The notes beneath the pieces were generated by a model, which searched no databases, was not told the origin of the DNA, and saw only the letters and a program-made list of their open reading frames with translations. This document shows positions 39,713-57,140 of a stretch of DNA of 64,000 nucleotides, piece after piece. The stretch covers positions 67,518,001-67,582,000 of the forward strand of contig OZ231127.1 of NCBI GenBank assembly GCA_965153355.1, given 5' to 3'. How positions within the stretch are numbered: position 1 is the first letter of the stretch; each line of letters begins with the position of its first letter. A program made the position numbers and the translations under genes. The stretch is from Flaccisagitta enflata (lineage: Eukaryota > Chaetognatha > Sagittoidea > Aphragmophora).

Positions 39713-40479
39713 ACAATGAAAAGCAAGTCTGAGTGACTGGATAGACAGATAGACAGGTAAGCAGACAGACACAAGAGAGAAAGGGAAAGAGGAGACAAAG
39801 AGACAAGAGGGAAAAAGACAGAGAGACAGGCATACTGATAGACAAGCAAATACCGAGTCAAAGCGAAAGAGAAAGGCACAAACTCCCATTTCAAGTGGCT
39901 AGGGTTTGAGCCAGGTCTTAGGGAGGGATATTTTGCGGCCTCCCACCTCATCTTAAAAACAGCTTTCGCGTGTGTATCACTCGGGTGTGTTTATGATGAT
40001 AGGTCAGAGTAGAGGGGCAAAACGCCTTAACCATCATCTTCAGTTCAACGGCTTGTTAAAGCGCAGCAGTCCTGATACTTTTTTATTGTTTTGCTTTTGA
40101 ATCTCCCTACCTAAACATCTGTTTTGTTACTAAATCCTATGAAAGTATCAAGAAAGATAGATTTTTTAAGTTTCCCTTCCTACTTAAAAACTCCCCAATG
40201 CAATGTCTACTTTTTTATCGTCAAATATGTCCAGCGGCGTATGGCAGAAATATTGCCAGGGCCGTCATGTCAAACTTCTGCCTTGTGTCTGATGACATAC
40301 GTATGATAACAACAATTTTTCATTGCTTCCTATAACAACAATGTTTGTTTTTGAAAAAATGTAAATAATCATTCATATCCTAGATTAATTTGTGTTTTCT
40401 TTCATTTTTTCTCACTATTTTCTCATTGAATATGTGTTCGATAATAGGTGTCCCACATCAAGGACGTCAGGCGTCGAAT
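39713..40479. other. No gene seen
   Basis: GACA-rich sequence to about 39850, then unique-looking AT-rich DNA. Confidence 0.45.
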
Positions 40480-40590
40480 CTAACTTCTCAGGCCTAAAAT
40501 AAGCCCTCTCAGACCTTAGATCAGCCCTCTCAGCCTTCAAATCAGCCCTCTAAGGCTTCAAATAACTTATGAGTCCCCTCAGGCCTTGAA
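40480..40590. repeat. Degenerate 25-bp repeat, CCCTCTCAGGCCTTAAATCAG
   Basis: About four to five units of a CAGCCCTCTCAG(G/A)CCTT sequence. Similar degenerate units occur at 45830-46150. Confidence 0.6.
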
Positions 40591-41457
<867 letters not shown>

Positions 41458-41554
<97 letters not shown>

Positions 41555-41622
41555 GACAGACAGATAGAGAGACAGAGAGACAGACAGACAGAGAGACAGA
41601 CAGACAGACAGACAGACAAAGA
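41458..41622. repeat. (AG)n then (GACA)n microsatellite
   Basis: About 90 bases of AG followed by GACA/GAGACA units. Confidence 0.95.
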
Positions 41623-41871
41623 GATGTGATGAAAATGGTTTTCTTATCCACATTTTGCATTTCTCTCGCAATCTTTAACATTTCAGCGGCGACGTCCGAA
41701 AAACACGATGAGTCGGAGTGACATCCCCAATAAAATATTAATTGAGACACAAATTTTCCGACATCACCAAATTTATTTTCATGAAATTTTGTGTTCACGT
41801 CATATTTTTCTCTTTTGGTCGGAGTGGAGACAATCTGACAGTTAGTTGAGGGATAAGAAAGGATAATGAAG

Positions 41872-41986
41872 AACAAGGCCAAGCAGGCCAATAAGGTGCG
41901 ACATGTTGATCGTCGAACTAATGCGTTACAGACAGACAGACCGACCAACGGACACAGCTAGTTATAGAGGTGCTTTTTCGCACCTT
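41872..41986 (-). mobile_element. Helentron-like short element, family C
   Basis: On the plus strand it runs from ACAAGGCCAAGCAGGCC through AAGGTGCGACATGTTGATCG, a GACA/GACC tract and ACACAGCTAGTTATAGAGGTG to TTCGCACCTTAAAA. Sequence is close to the copies at 33618 and 43819. Confidence 0.7.
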
Positions 41987-43170
41987 AAAAGGAGAAGAAG
42001 AAAATGGAAAAGAAGATGGAGAAGAAAATGAGGGATAAGGAAAGAAAAAGAAGAAGGCGAAGAAGAAGAAGAAGGCGAAAAAGAGAGAGAGAGAGAGAAA
42101 GAGAGAGAGAGTAAGAAAGAAAAAGAGAAAGAAAGAGAGACAGAGAGAGACCTAGGCGGAGGAAGACAGAGAGGGAATGACAGACAAATAGAGATAGGGA
42201 CAGAGACATAGTGAAAACAAATACTGCCATGACAGTGGTAAAATCCATAATTCCTTCATCACGCCACATTAATCAGTTACGCCACATTATTCATTTTGAA
42301 TGTCCGAATGTTACAAGAGGCGTCATGATGTCAAAAAAAGTGTCACTTTGACAGATCGGTGGATTTGTCATTAGCGTTATTTATGTTAAATCTTGACTGC
42401 GCGAGTGGATTTTGTTTAAAATCCTACATTTCATTTATTCATTCATGCATTTATTCATTCATGAGAATTAAGAGACATCTTTTTGTTGACAACTGATTAC
42501 AGAAATCTTTTCGTTTGAAATATCTCTTGGAATCGTCAAGTAGTTTCAGTAATTTGTAATTTCAGTTACAAAGATAGAAGATGTTGACTGACTGGACGTA
42601 AAACTTTTACTAAAAGATGGTTATTTGAAGGAGAAAGTTTTGATATAATCTTTTCTTATCACTCGAGATATATCAAGGGAATGAAGTGCTGTCCAGATAT
42701 ACTACCCTTTTGTATGGGCTAATTTCAACATTACGCTATAGCCACATAACTGGTTTTTTTTTTCAATTGATCAGAATTTTCGATACATGCTAGATGTGAA
42801 TATGACGCCCATGAGTAAGAAAACCTACAATATACACAGTGATCATTCTTAGTTGTCCAATATCACGTCGTTACTGAAATAAATACATGCATAGAATTAA
42901 TTATAGAGTGTTCCTAATTAAAGTGTATTGCTCTTTAAGTGTTAACAACAGGTTCTTTAAACTGAGGAAGATTTAAAATGAGGAAGATTTAAACGATAAA
43001 AACAAGAATTTCGGGTTTTGATTTCTCTGTTATTTCTTCAAGGATTTAGAAAATCACGATCCAAATTACTAATACTATTACTAATACCTAAAGACTACGC
43101 CAATTCATTAAAATCTGCACATGAGCATCGGAACTTTCAATTTCTATTTTTTCTCACTGATCTTTAGTTT
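41987..43170. other. No gene seen; purine-rich start
   Basis: GAA and GA repeats to about 42190, then AT-rich sequence without recognisable exons. Confidence 0.5.
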
Positions 43171-43366
43171 TTAATCGCGTGCTACGCGACTCTACATCTT
43201 GCTTTGTCGGTCGGTCAGTCGGTTGGTTGATCCGTCCCTCAAATTTTTTTTACTTTATGTTTTTGCGATCTTTGGCCTCACTGGTCCTGCCCAGGTGCTT
43301 CAGTGACCTTAAATACGGCCCCTGGCCACCCGCACGCGACTGGGGTAGCCGTGTTGTTTGTTTGTT
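43171..43366 (+). mobile_element. Helentron-like short element, family A
   Basis: 5' edge TTTTTAATCGCGTGCTACGC, a GTCGGTCGGTCAGTCGG tract, TGGTCCTGCCCAGGTGC, then CGCACGCGACTGGGGTAGCC near the 3' end. The last bases (GTGTTGTTTGTTTGTT) differ from other copies. Confidence 0.65.
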
Positions 43367-43818
43367 AAACAATGTTTATTGCCTGTCCTTCGAAACTGTC
43401 GCCACGGTCCATGGGTGTCGAGACCCTTTAGAAGCACCTAATAAACATTGATCATTTTGGAAACCTAACAATCACAACTAAAACAAACCTGTCTAAAAAC
43501 ATTTAATGATTTACCTGATTGAACTAAGAATGTCACCTTGTTTTGTCATCATGATTTTTTGTGGAAGATTTTTTAAAGCTTGATGAGCACAACACGTTAA
43601 AAGAAAACCAGCGCGACTCATCTACTCTTAAACTAATATGTATTTCTTATTCTATAAAAAATCAGTTTTATTTAATATAACGGCAACATTTTTAAAGGAT
43701 CAGAGGTTTTCTGCAAAGAAACAACTAAAATCTAAATTTCAAAGACTTTATACTTTGTTGTTATAAGAAACCATTTGCGACTTTTTCAGTCTGTAAATGA
43801 AACAGAAGAAGAAAAGTA
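43367..43818. other. No gene seen
   Basis: AT-rich sequence without recognisable features. Confidence 0.4.
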
Positions 43819-43943
43819 ACAAGGCCAAGTAGGCCAATAGGTGCGACGTGTGGATCGTCGAACGAATGCGTTACCGACTGACCAACCGACAGACAGACAG
43901 ACCAACGGACACAGCCAATTGTAGAGGTGCTTTGTCGCACCTA
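43819..43943 (-). mobile_element. Helentron-like short element, family C
   Basis: On the plus strand it runs from ACAAGGCCAAGTAGGCC to TTTGTCGCACCTAAAAA, with a GACTGACCAACCGACAGACA tract. GGTGCGAC and GTCGCACC are inverted partners. Confidence 0.7.
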
Positions 43944-44047
43944 AAAAGCGTGTTCATGTTGGAACAAAAATATTTATGATAGTACTTCATCAATCTCTAG
44001 ACCAATTCGTCGGTCGGAAAAAAGTGAATATTCAATCCTTTAGTTTT

Positions 44048-44202
44048 TAGTCGCGTGCTACGCGACTCTACACCCCGCTATGTCGGTCCGTCGGTTGGTT
44101 GGTCGGTTGGTTGGTTGATCGGTCCCAAATGCTCTGGTGACCTTTTCCAGCACTGCCCCTGCCCATCCGCACGCGACTGGGGTAGCCGTGTATCCGGCCT
44201 TG
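44048..44202 (+). mobile_element. Helentron-like short element, family A (well preserved)
   Basis: 5' edge TTTTTAGTCGCGTGCTACGC. AGTCGCGTGC pairs exactly with GCACGCGACT located about 28 bases inside the 3' end. Then comes GCCG-TGTATC-CGGC as a small hairpin, and the end CCTTG. A GTCGGTTGGTTGG tract lies behind the 5' repeat. Confidence 0.7.
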
Positions 44203-44510
44203 ATTTTCTTCTGCAGAACTGTTATCCACATTCCTCCTTTATTTCTTAGGCCATGTCCATGTCTTTTGTCTTTTGTAATCCAATCTACGGCACAAAAACC
44301 GAATAAGAAAACTACAAGCAGAGGCGTCGGTCGGAGGCTAATAATTTGAAAAGATCCATGAGTAAAAACAAAAGAATAGTGAGAAAATCACCCTTTTTGG
44401 GCAGCGTTCCCAAAGGGCCGGTGTCCAATTACACAAAGAGGTGAATTAGTACTCCCCCAATATATATTTTACATTATTTGTTTTCCAGTTTTTTTTTATG
44501 GTTTTCTAAT
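44203..44510. other. No gene seen
   Basis: No recognisable features. Confidence 0.4.
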
Positions 44511-44612
44511 TAGGGTTAGGGGTTAGGGTGGGGTTAGGGATGGGTTGGGGATTGGTTTTTAAGGTTAGGGATTGTTTTTTAGGGTTAGGGATAGGGCTAA
44601 CGTTAGGGCTAG
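44511..44612 (+). repeat. Degenerate TTAGGG-like tract
   Basis: About 100 bases made of TTAGGG, TTAGGGG, TTAGGGA and GGGTTGGGG variants. It looks like an interstitial telomere-like sequence or a G-rich low-complexity tract. Confidence 0.6.
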
Positions 44613-44690
44613 GGGAGGATTGGGTTTTATCTATTACTGCTGGAATATGCTGGAATTAAAGCTTTGTCCAGGCGGGATATTTGAAAAAGA

Positions 44691-44909
44691 ACAAGGCCGT
44701 ATAGACGGCTACCGAAGTCGCGTGCGGGTGGGCAGGGGCAGTGATGAAAAAGGCTATTTAAGCAATTGGGCAGGAGCAGTAATGCACAAACCACCCGTAA
44801 ACGCCGAAAAAGCTATCACGGACCGACCGACCGACCAACCAACCAACCAACCAACCGATCGTCCGACCGACCGACATAGCGGGTCATAGAGTCGCGTAGC
44901 ACGCAACTA
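44691..44909 (-). mobile_element. Helentron-like short element, family A
   Basis: On the plus strand: ACAAGGCCGTATAGACGGCTACCG, then AGTCGCGTGCGGGTGGGCAG, a GACCGACCGACCAACC tract, GCGGGTCATAGAGTCGCG and a decayed 5' edge GTAGCACGCAACTAAAAA. Opposite orientation to the copy at 44048. Confidence 0.65.
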
Positions 44910-45346
44910 AAAACAAAGACGTTAGTTTTTATTGGAAACTTCTGGTGAATTTCCAGACATCTGCCCATTGGTATACACTGTGTAACCCCGCCTTGATAAC
45001 AACACATTTGAAGGTACCTCACCTTTTGAGAACAAAATATCTAATATCCTAAAATTATTCAGGCTTTGTAATGTTAAAATACTCCTTGTTAACAGCCTCT
45101 GCTTTAACAGTAAATTCCCCTTCAATAAAGGTGATCAGCTTCATTTGATTATAAAAAGAAACACTGAAAAGATGATTAACTAAAAAAATATACTTGAAAT
45201 TATTTTTTTTGTAAAAAAATAGTATAAAGAAATATCAAAAATGTATAAGCATTTATTTCACAGAGTATATTTGTTAGCATTTATTTTATAAAAGATATGA
45301 TATTTTCTTATCATTATAAAAAAAAAGATTATTTAGTTTCATGATA
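44910..45346. other. No gene seen
   Basis: AT-rich sequence without recognisable features. Confidence 0.4.
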
Positions 45347-45711
45347 CAGTACAATGGGAGCAAAGACGACCTAGACTGGAGGATAGATTTCAAACTGAAT
45401 AATTATGTGAATTAATATTTGGGTGAAATTTAAAACGGACATAAAACCTGTAAAAATAGTCTGATTGAGCTGATTTTTTTCTCTAAATTATGTAAAAATT
45501 TTTGCTGGATCTGATGAGCTAGGTAAAAACTTTGAAAAATGAAGTCCTGATGAAGTTAAGTCACAAGTTGAAGAATGAGAGAAGCAAGCATATTAGAGCA
45601 ATAGAGCAACTTTTAATTAGCATAGATCTCAATTTTTTTTATAAATCAAATGAAATAAAGATACTTAAAATCTACCCTCCAGTCTAGGTCGTTTTTGCTC
45701 CCATCGTACTG
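45347..45711. mobile_element. Family D TA-flanked MITE, complete
   Basis: The left end is CAGTACAATGGGAGCAAAGA and the right end, on the minus strand, is CAGTACGATGGGAGCAAAAA; the inverted repeats extend about 40 bp through GACCTAGACTGGAGG. TA flanks both ends. 365 bp, no coding frame. The right half recurs at 17681-17941. Confidence 0.75.
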
Positions 45712-45829
45712 TAACAGTACCCCTCTTTAATGGTTAGATTTATCCGGTCCCATCGAGACCATTATGCTAAAGTCCTGCTGTTCATTCATACATCTTTTTT
45801 TTTTCTACCTATGGAAAAAACTCAATTTA

Positions 45830-46150
45830 GGCCTTCTAGGCCCTAGATTAACCCTCCCATACTTAGATTCAGCCCCACATGCCCCAGGCCAAAGATTTGT
45901 CCTTTCACTTCTCTAGTTTGCCCTCTGAGGCCTCAACATAACCTGTAAAATCAAATATTCCTCATTAGCTTGAAATCTGGTCTCTCAAGCCTCATATCTG
46001 CCCTTGTATTTGTCTTCAAAGAAGCCCTCCCAGGTTAAGCTATCGAGGCCCCCCTTCAACTTTGTCCTCCTTTGCTTTGTATCTCTCTCCTGTCTTAAAT
46101 CAACCCCTAAGCCCTTTAAGGTCCCAAACATGCCCCCTCAGGATGTCTAA
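45830..46150. repeat. Degenerate CCCTC/GGCC repeat
   Basis: Loose units resembling those at 40480-40590 (GGCCTTCTAGGCCC, CCCTCCCA, CCCTCTGAGGCCTC). Highly diverged. Confidence 0.4.
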
Positions 46151-47565
46151 AAATCAACCCTGGTGATCTACAGGATATCAGTCTTTTAGTGCCATTGCTC
46201 ATGCTTAGTTTACAACTGATCTTTCCAAACGGGACAATGGCTACCGCTGACCATGGCCATGTGCGATCCTTGAATGACTGGTTGTAGAGTTGTTCTGAAA
46301 AGGAGTAACCAAAGGGCAACCTGTCTGTCTATCCGTCCCTCCATCCATGATCCATCCATTTGTCTGTCCGGCTTGTGCTCATCTACCCGTGGAGCCATGT
46401 CTAGCCATCTATCCGTGGAGCCATTTGACCATCTGTTGTACTTCCATCCATCCATGAACACCATGATCCATCTACCTATGACGGCGAGCATCTGACGGCA
46501 AGATTTAGTGTGTCAACGGGGGTAAAAAAAGAAAATTCTATGAGAATAAAAGTAAGAAAAAACATAAAAAGAATCATTGAGGTATATCCTAGTAAATATT
46601 TTATTGCAAAATTTGCATCCAAATAGTAATAAAGAGCAAGTAAAGCTAACATTAACTAATTATTTTTACTTAAAATTATTCAAAATTCAATAATTTGTTC
46701 ACTGATAGGAGGCTTGTCAAAATTATAACTTTGCATAGAAAATGAAAAAACTCAAAAATGAAGAACATAGCCCCCTTCCAAACTTGGTTATGGAGGGGGC
46801 TATGTTCTTAGAAATGCAAAATTTCTTTGCATTTTTGTGTCTTCTAATTTTGACAGCAGCAATGAGATAAAAAATGTAAGCACAATTTTCTTAAGAATCC
46901 TTTTTTCCTTTGCTTTACTCATATGAATTGCTGATTTAAAGGTTCATTTGAGGTCAGTTTATGGCAGAGACATACACATAGAGTATTTCTGGAGACAATT
47001 TGTCTCATGAAAATATCTGTTGCATCATAATTATTCAACTACATACTGTATAGTTGAAAAAATGGGGTGAAACACTAAATGTTGACATCAATTGCTCGCC
47101 GTCCTAACTATCTTCCGATTCTGGCCCAAATGTTTCAACCCGAGACAACAACCTACCCTTGCCTAGGGTCCCTTGGCTGAGTGGCACAAAACCTGGACTA
47201 GAGAACCCAGATTCCGCCCTCATTTCTGGCGTAGGAAGCCCAATTTCTTTTCCATTTCTACATTTTAAGCTGACAGAGCTAGAGCTAGAGCCAACGATCC
47301 AAAGGGCCAACAAGCGGGAAAAACGGATCCAAGCCTAACAGAAATCAGGGGCAACACTACAGTACTACAAAAGTACAGTACAACAGTATTTCACTCTTAA
47401 TGACGAACGAACGGACCGACATAGCGACATGCAGAGTCATATGTCCACCACTAAAACGTGACTTTTTGTCCGCGACGGAATATCATTCCGACGCGGACTA
47501 TAATTCAAGGCGGGTGGGTGTCGTCGTCGTCGTCGTCGTTGTCGTCGTCGTTGTAACGGATTTTA
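46151..47565. other. No gene recognised
   Basis: CCAT/TCCATCCA-rich stretch near 46320-46470, resembling sequence near 50920-51100. A short inverted repeat, ACATAGCCCCCTTCC...GGAGGGGGCTATGT, lies at about 46766-46805. A fragment of a family A end is near 47405-47456. No exon seen. Confidence 0.45.
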
Positions 47566-48690
47566 AAAAATGGATAACTTTTTTATGCTTTGACCGATTT
47601 GGTTCATATTTGGTGGGAAGTTGTGCTAGGGTAAGGCGCTTTACATCCTATCCGATTCTTGTGATCCGACCAACCCAACCGGCCCAACCAGCCTACCGGC
47701 CTAAAAGTGAAAAACGTGCATAACTTTGGCATTTTTCAACCGATTTGGCTGAAATTTGGTATGGAGTCTCTAAATGGAAGGCCTCAACATATGTATATGA
47801 TTTATATGCATTTGAGCATGCTAACCGGCCAAACCGACCTACCACCCAACCAGCCAACCGGCCTAAAAGTGAAAAACTTGCGTAACTTTGTCATTTTTCA
47901 ACTGATTTGGTTGAAACTTGGTATGGAGTCTCTAAATGGAAGGACTCAGCATATGCAAACTATTTATCCTGTTAAACCAGCCTACCAGCCTACTGGCCTA
48001 AAAGTGAACAAGGCCGGATACACGGCAATCCAGTCGCGGACAGTTGGGCAGGAGCAGTAATGCAAAACCCACTCGGAATTCAAAAATGTGACGGACGGAC
48101 CGACATACCGACCTACCGACCGACCGACACGGTAAGGTGTAGAGTCGCGTGTCCGCGACTAAAAACGTGCATAACTTTGGCATTTTTCAACTGATTTGGC
48201 TGAAATTTGGTATGGAGTCTCTAAATGGAAGGCCTCAACATATGTATATGATTTATATGCATTTGAGCATGCTAACCGGCCAAACCGACCTACCACCCAA
48301 CCAGCCAACCGGCCTTAAAGTGAAAAACTTGCGTAACTTTGTCATTTTTCAACTGATTTGGTTGAAACTTGGTATGGAGTCTCTAAATGGAAGGACTCAA
48401 CACATGTATGTGATTTGTTTATGTTTCAGCATGCTAACCGGCCAAACCAACCTACCACCCAACCAGCCAACCGGCCTAAAAGTGAAAAACTTAAATAAAT
48501 TGGACATTTTTCAACCAAATTGGTTGAATCTTGGTATGGAGTCTCTAAATGGAAGAACTCAACATACCACACTATTTATCCAAACCAGCCTACCACCCAA
48601 CCACCTTACTAGCCTAAAGTGAAAAAACGTATAACTTTTCCATTTTTCAAGATTTTCATGAAACTTGTAATGGAGTTCTAAATGTAAAGT
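47566..48690 (+). repeat. 162-bp tandem repeat array
   Basis: About seven units of roughly 135-165 bp, each with AACTTTGGCATTTTTCAAC, a GGTATGGAGTCTCTAAATGG segment and a CCAACCAGCCAACCGGCCT tail. The units at 47705-47953 recur almost unchanged at about 48165-48405, pointing to a two-unit duplication. Open frames through the array are repeats of the unit, not a gene. Family A element 48008-48161 interrupts the array. Confidence 0.85.
48008..48161 (-). mobile_element. Helentron-like family A element with empty site next door
   Basis: It lies inside the tandem array. The uninterrupted neighbour reads AAAAGTGAAAAACGTGCATA at about 47703. Here the array reads AAAAGTGA, then the element (ACAAGGCCGG ... 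GTCCGCGACTA), then AAAACGTGCATA. The element thus sits between two A residues (T-T on its own strand) with no visible target duplication. AGTCGCGGAC and GTCCGCGACT are exact inverted partners, one terminal and one subterminal. Confidence 0.75.
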
Positions 48691-48832
48691 TTATGTTTTA
48701 GTAACTTAGGGAACGCGATCTTTTTCATAAAGAAAATCTGGAAGAAAATCATACTTTAAAACGCGACGCGACATGTCGCAGGGAAGAAAATCAAAGGAGG
48801 GGGGGGGGAATCTAAAGCGACTCAATTATATT

Positions 48833-49390
48833 CAGTAGTTGTCGTCTAGACTTGGAAATACGGGGGGATTCATTACTGGAAGATAGATATAGTTAAGAGA
48901 CTGATATTTGGAATATAGATTAATAAAAAAATGCTTTATTGCCTATGGGTGTTAGTTGCCATGGAAGTACATTTCTTTGTATTCATGCTAAAGTATCAAT
49001 ATCTTGAGAAATTTTTTGAGGGAACATTGCCACAACTTTCCCGCAAAATATTCTGTAAATATATTGCTTGTTTGGCGGTTGCTAAGGAGCATCACAGGGC
49101 TGTCTCACATAGTTATGCTCCCTAGCAACGGCTTAACCAGTAATATTCTTGCAGAACATATTGTGGGAAAGTTGTAGCAAATTTTAGTTTAAACAATGTT
49201 TCTTCAAAAAATTTCTCAAAATATTGATACTTAAGCGTAAATATATGGAAATATATTTCCATGGCAACTAACACTCATTGGCAATAAAGCATCCTTTCAT
49301 TAGTTTATATTTCAAACATCAATCTTTTAAATTTATTCATTATCTTATCATGAATTCCCCCATATTTCCAAGTCTAGACGACATCTACTG
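48833..49390. mobile_element. Foldback element with arms of about 260 bp
   Basis: The left arm CAGTAGTTGTCGTCTAGACT and the right end AGTCTAGACGACATCTACTG are inverted. The symmetry continues through TTGGAAATACGGGGG and TTGCCATGGAA to a centre near 49100 (GTTGCTAAGGAGCAT / ATGCTCCCTAGCAAC). TA follows the right end. It has the same ends as the element at 54258-54738. Confidence 0.75.
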
Positions 49391-50201
49391 TACACCCCTG
49401 CATTAAAGTTCACAGATTTCGCAGAAAATCAAGCTTTAATGTTTTTACAAAATGGGTGTAAAGCTACGCCTGCAATAAACGAAAAGAACAATAAGAGACA
49501 TCCTGTTATACCAGAACAAATTTGTTTGACCCTAAATATTCGTTATTGCGGGTATCGACTGTACATCCTCAGTGAGGATTCCTCACTCATGAATTTATGC
49601 TCGTCCCAGACTCCCAGAGACTAAGATTCCTAGTTTTCCCGTCAGCACAAAAGCGAGCTCATGTTAAAAAGCGCTGCTCTCACGATTCTCAGCGCCCGTT
49701 TCTCTTCTTCGTCCCTTTCGTGTGATTTGCGTCTTTCTTTCTTTCCTTCTTTTTTCCTCTTTCTTTCCTTCTTTCCTTCTTTCCTACTTTCCTTCTTTCT
49801 TTCTCTTCATTTCTCGTTTCTCTTCTCGTCTCAGCTGAACCACGTTCGTCCCAATGCCCAGTCAAAGAATGATATCGCTTTCTCCTCCTTATCTTCCTTT
49901 TTTCGTATTCATGAAAAATCGCTCTCTCCATCTCTCGTCTTCTAGATTGTTGATATATATCGCCAATGATCGCCATGGCTTTTAGCACCTGAGTCCATTA
50001 CAGTTAACTCCCCTCTTACGAATATCAAGAGGCGATCTGTTAAAGAGAGTGGAATTTTGTTATAACCAATACTGGAAATGAAAATAAACAATTTGAATAG
50101 ACGATGAAATTAAATTAATTATAGAGTTCCGTAAGTGGAAGTCCGTTAGAGTGGGATTCATCTGTACATCTCAAGACTCTGATTGGCCTCGGCAGGTCTG
50201 T
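49391..50201. other. No gene seen
   Basis: Pyrimidine-rich TTTC/CTTC sequence at about 49733-49810. A possible small inverted-repeat element lies at about 50006-50165 (ACAGTTAACTCCCCTC ... GGGATTCATCTGTA), with weak ends. Confidence 0.45.
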
Positions 50202-50203
50202 CC

Positions 50204-50262
<59 letters not shown>
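50202..50262. repeat. (CT)n microsatellite
   Basis: About 30 CT units. Confidence 0.95.
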
Positions 50263-50265
<3 letters not shown>

Positions 50266-50387
50266 GTTCTTCCTCCATATCTCTATCTTTTCCAGTGTCA
50301 CCAGTAAAACATAATTCTGGATATTCTGGACATTAGATGACAACGATGCCAATTTTGCAGCGCGTTGAAGAGGTAGGCGTCAGTTGA

Positions 50388-50515
<128 letters not shown>

Positions 50516-50623
50516 ACAACAACAACATTAACAACGACAACGACAACAACAACTCCGTCCACAGCAACAACATCCTCTCCATCAACATCTTGTGCAACTT
50601 CATCATTGCCCTCTTCGAAATTG

Positions 50624-50641
50624 ATGCCATCAGTCTCTTAA
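50624..50641 (+). promoter_or_regulatory. Five-codon upstream reading frame abutting the decarboxylase ATG
   Basis: ATGCCATCAGTCTCTTAA encodes MPSVS and stops immediately before the ATG at 50642. Mammalian AMD1 mRNA carries a six-codon upstream frame (MAGDIS) that mediates polyamine control; the peptide here differs. A regulatory role is inference from size and place, and assumes the base stretch is in the mRNA leader. Confidence 0.4.
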
Positions 50642-55956
<5,315 letters not shown>

Positions 55957-56701
55957 GTAGGTCGATAGATACGTTAGTTAATTGAAGGAAATTGCTTCAT
56001 GAAACATACTGCATCAGGAAAGGCATTGGCATAAATGTTTTTTGAATGAAAAAAGGGGGAAAATATAGAATTTTTTCAAAGGTAGCAACTACTGCATGTA
56101 AAGAATGATGATAAATGGACTAAGTCGAAGTGTAGTAATTTCAGCACCACTGCAATAAGCTAAGCGGCACTCTTTCGTAACCACGCGTCTTACAGCCGAG
56201 CGTACACTTTTGAACGAATGTTTCTTGAAATTCCCTTTTTAATCAACGAAAAAGCGAAAAAAGATGCGGGGATCGGGGTCGGAGAGGAACGGCAAGTAAA
56301 ATATGTCCCGAGACCAATACGCTCATTTCCAGTATTCTATATGAAAATCCGAAGGGTCTATCCAAGAGGCACTTCAACTTGAACTTCAAGTATAAAGGTC
56401 TTGTAAATTTAGTTCTTATGAATAGAAAAGAGTGAAACGAAAATCTGGGCCCCACAAAAGTAAAGGTAAATATACAGCTATACAACAATGCAAAAATGTT
56501 ACATGGGTCATGTCACATGATCATTGACCAAAACAGTGACCGAAAGAAAAGAAGTGGTTTAGGGTTTGTGCTTAGGCTCGTGCAAACAGTTATTGGCTAA
56601 TGAGAAATTTTTCATCGCGTTGCTTGACAAGAGACGAAATGATGCAAGTGTAGGAATTTGATGGCTGGTCTACCTCGACCTGTTGTGTCGAAAACTGAAA
56701 T

Positions 56702-56798
<97 letters not shown>

Positions 56799-57140
56799 AT
56801 TAGGCATTGATAGCAGATATAGCCTTGAGGAGAAGGAATTTATCTCTAATTCTAATTCTAATTCTAATTCATTGATAGCATTGATAGCAGATATAGCCTT
56901 GAGGAGAAGGAATTTACTATCTCTTATTCTAATTCTAATTCTAATTTATCTCTGATTTCGTTCTCAACATGTACTTCATCATAAAAAAGAAATAATCATA
57001 AAAGAGGGAAGAGAAAACAATGCAGATAGACATTGAGGAATACAGATAGGAGTCACGGCCTTGTTTCCAATCGTGTAGCACTGTTCAAGTTCATATTATC
57101 ATAAATTTAGCAGTTATGAAAGACCAAAAAGTAAGAGCGT
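55957..57140. other. No exon found; (AG)n and a 65-bp direct duplication
   Basis: I looked here for the missing decarboxylase C-terminal exon and found none. (AG)n lies at about 56706-56797. Behind it a unit beginning ATTGATAGCAGATATAGCC and ending in TCTAAT repeats occurs twice (about 56806-56870 and 56878-56945). Confidence 0.5.

Noticed and set aside
39885-40045. Possible SINE with TGGTTAAGGCG and GGCTCAAACCC boxes on the minus strand
   Set aside because: The boxes are far apart and imperfect, with no target duplication or tail; too weak to list as a feature.
47707-48622. Apparent repeated protein with FGMESLNGRPQHM units
   Set aside because: The DNA is a 162-bp tandem array that happens to lack stops in some frames; unit lengths vary out of frame and a mobile element breaks it.
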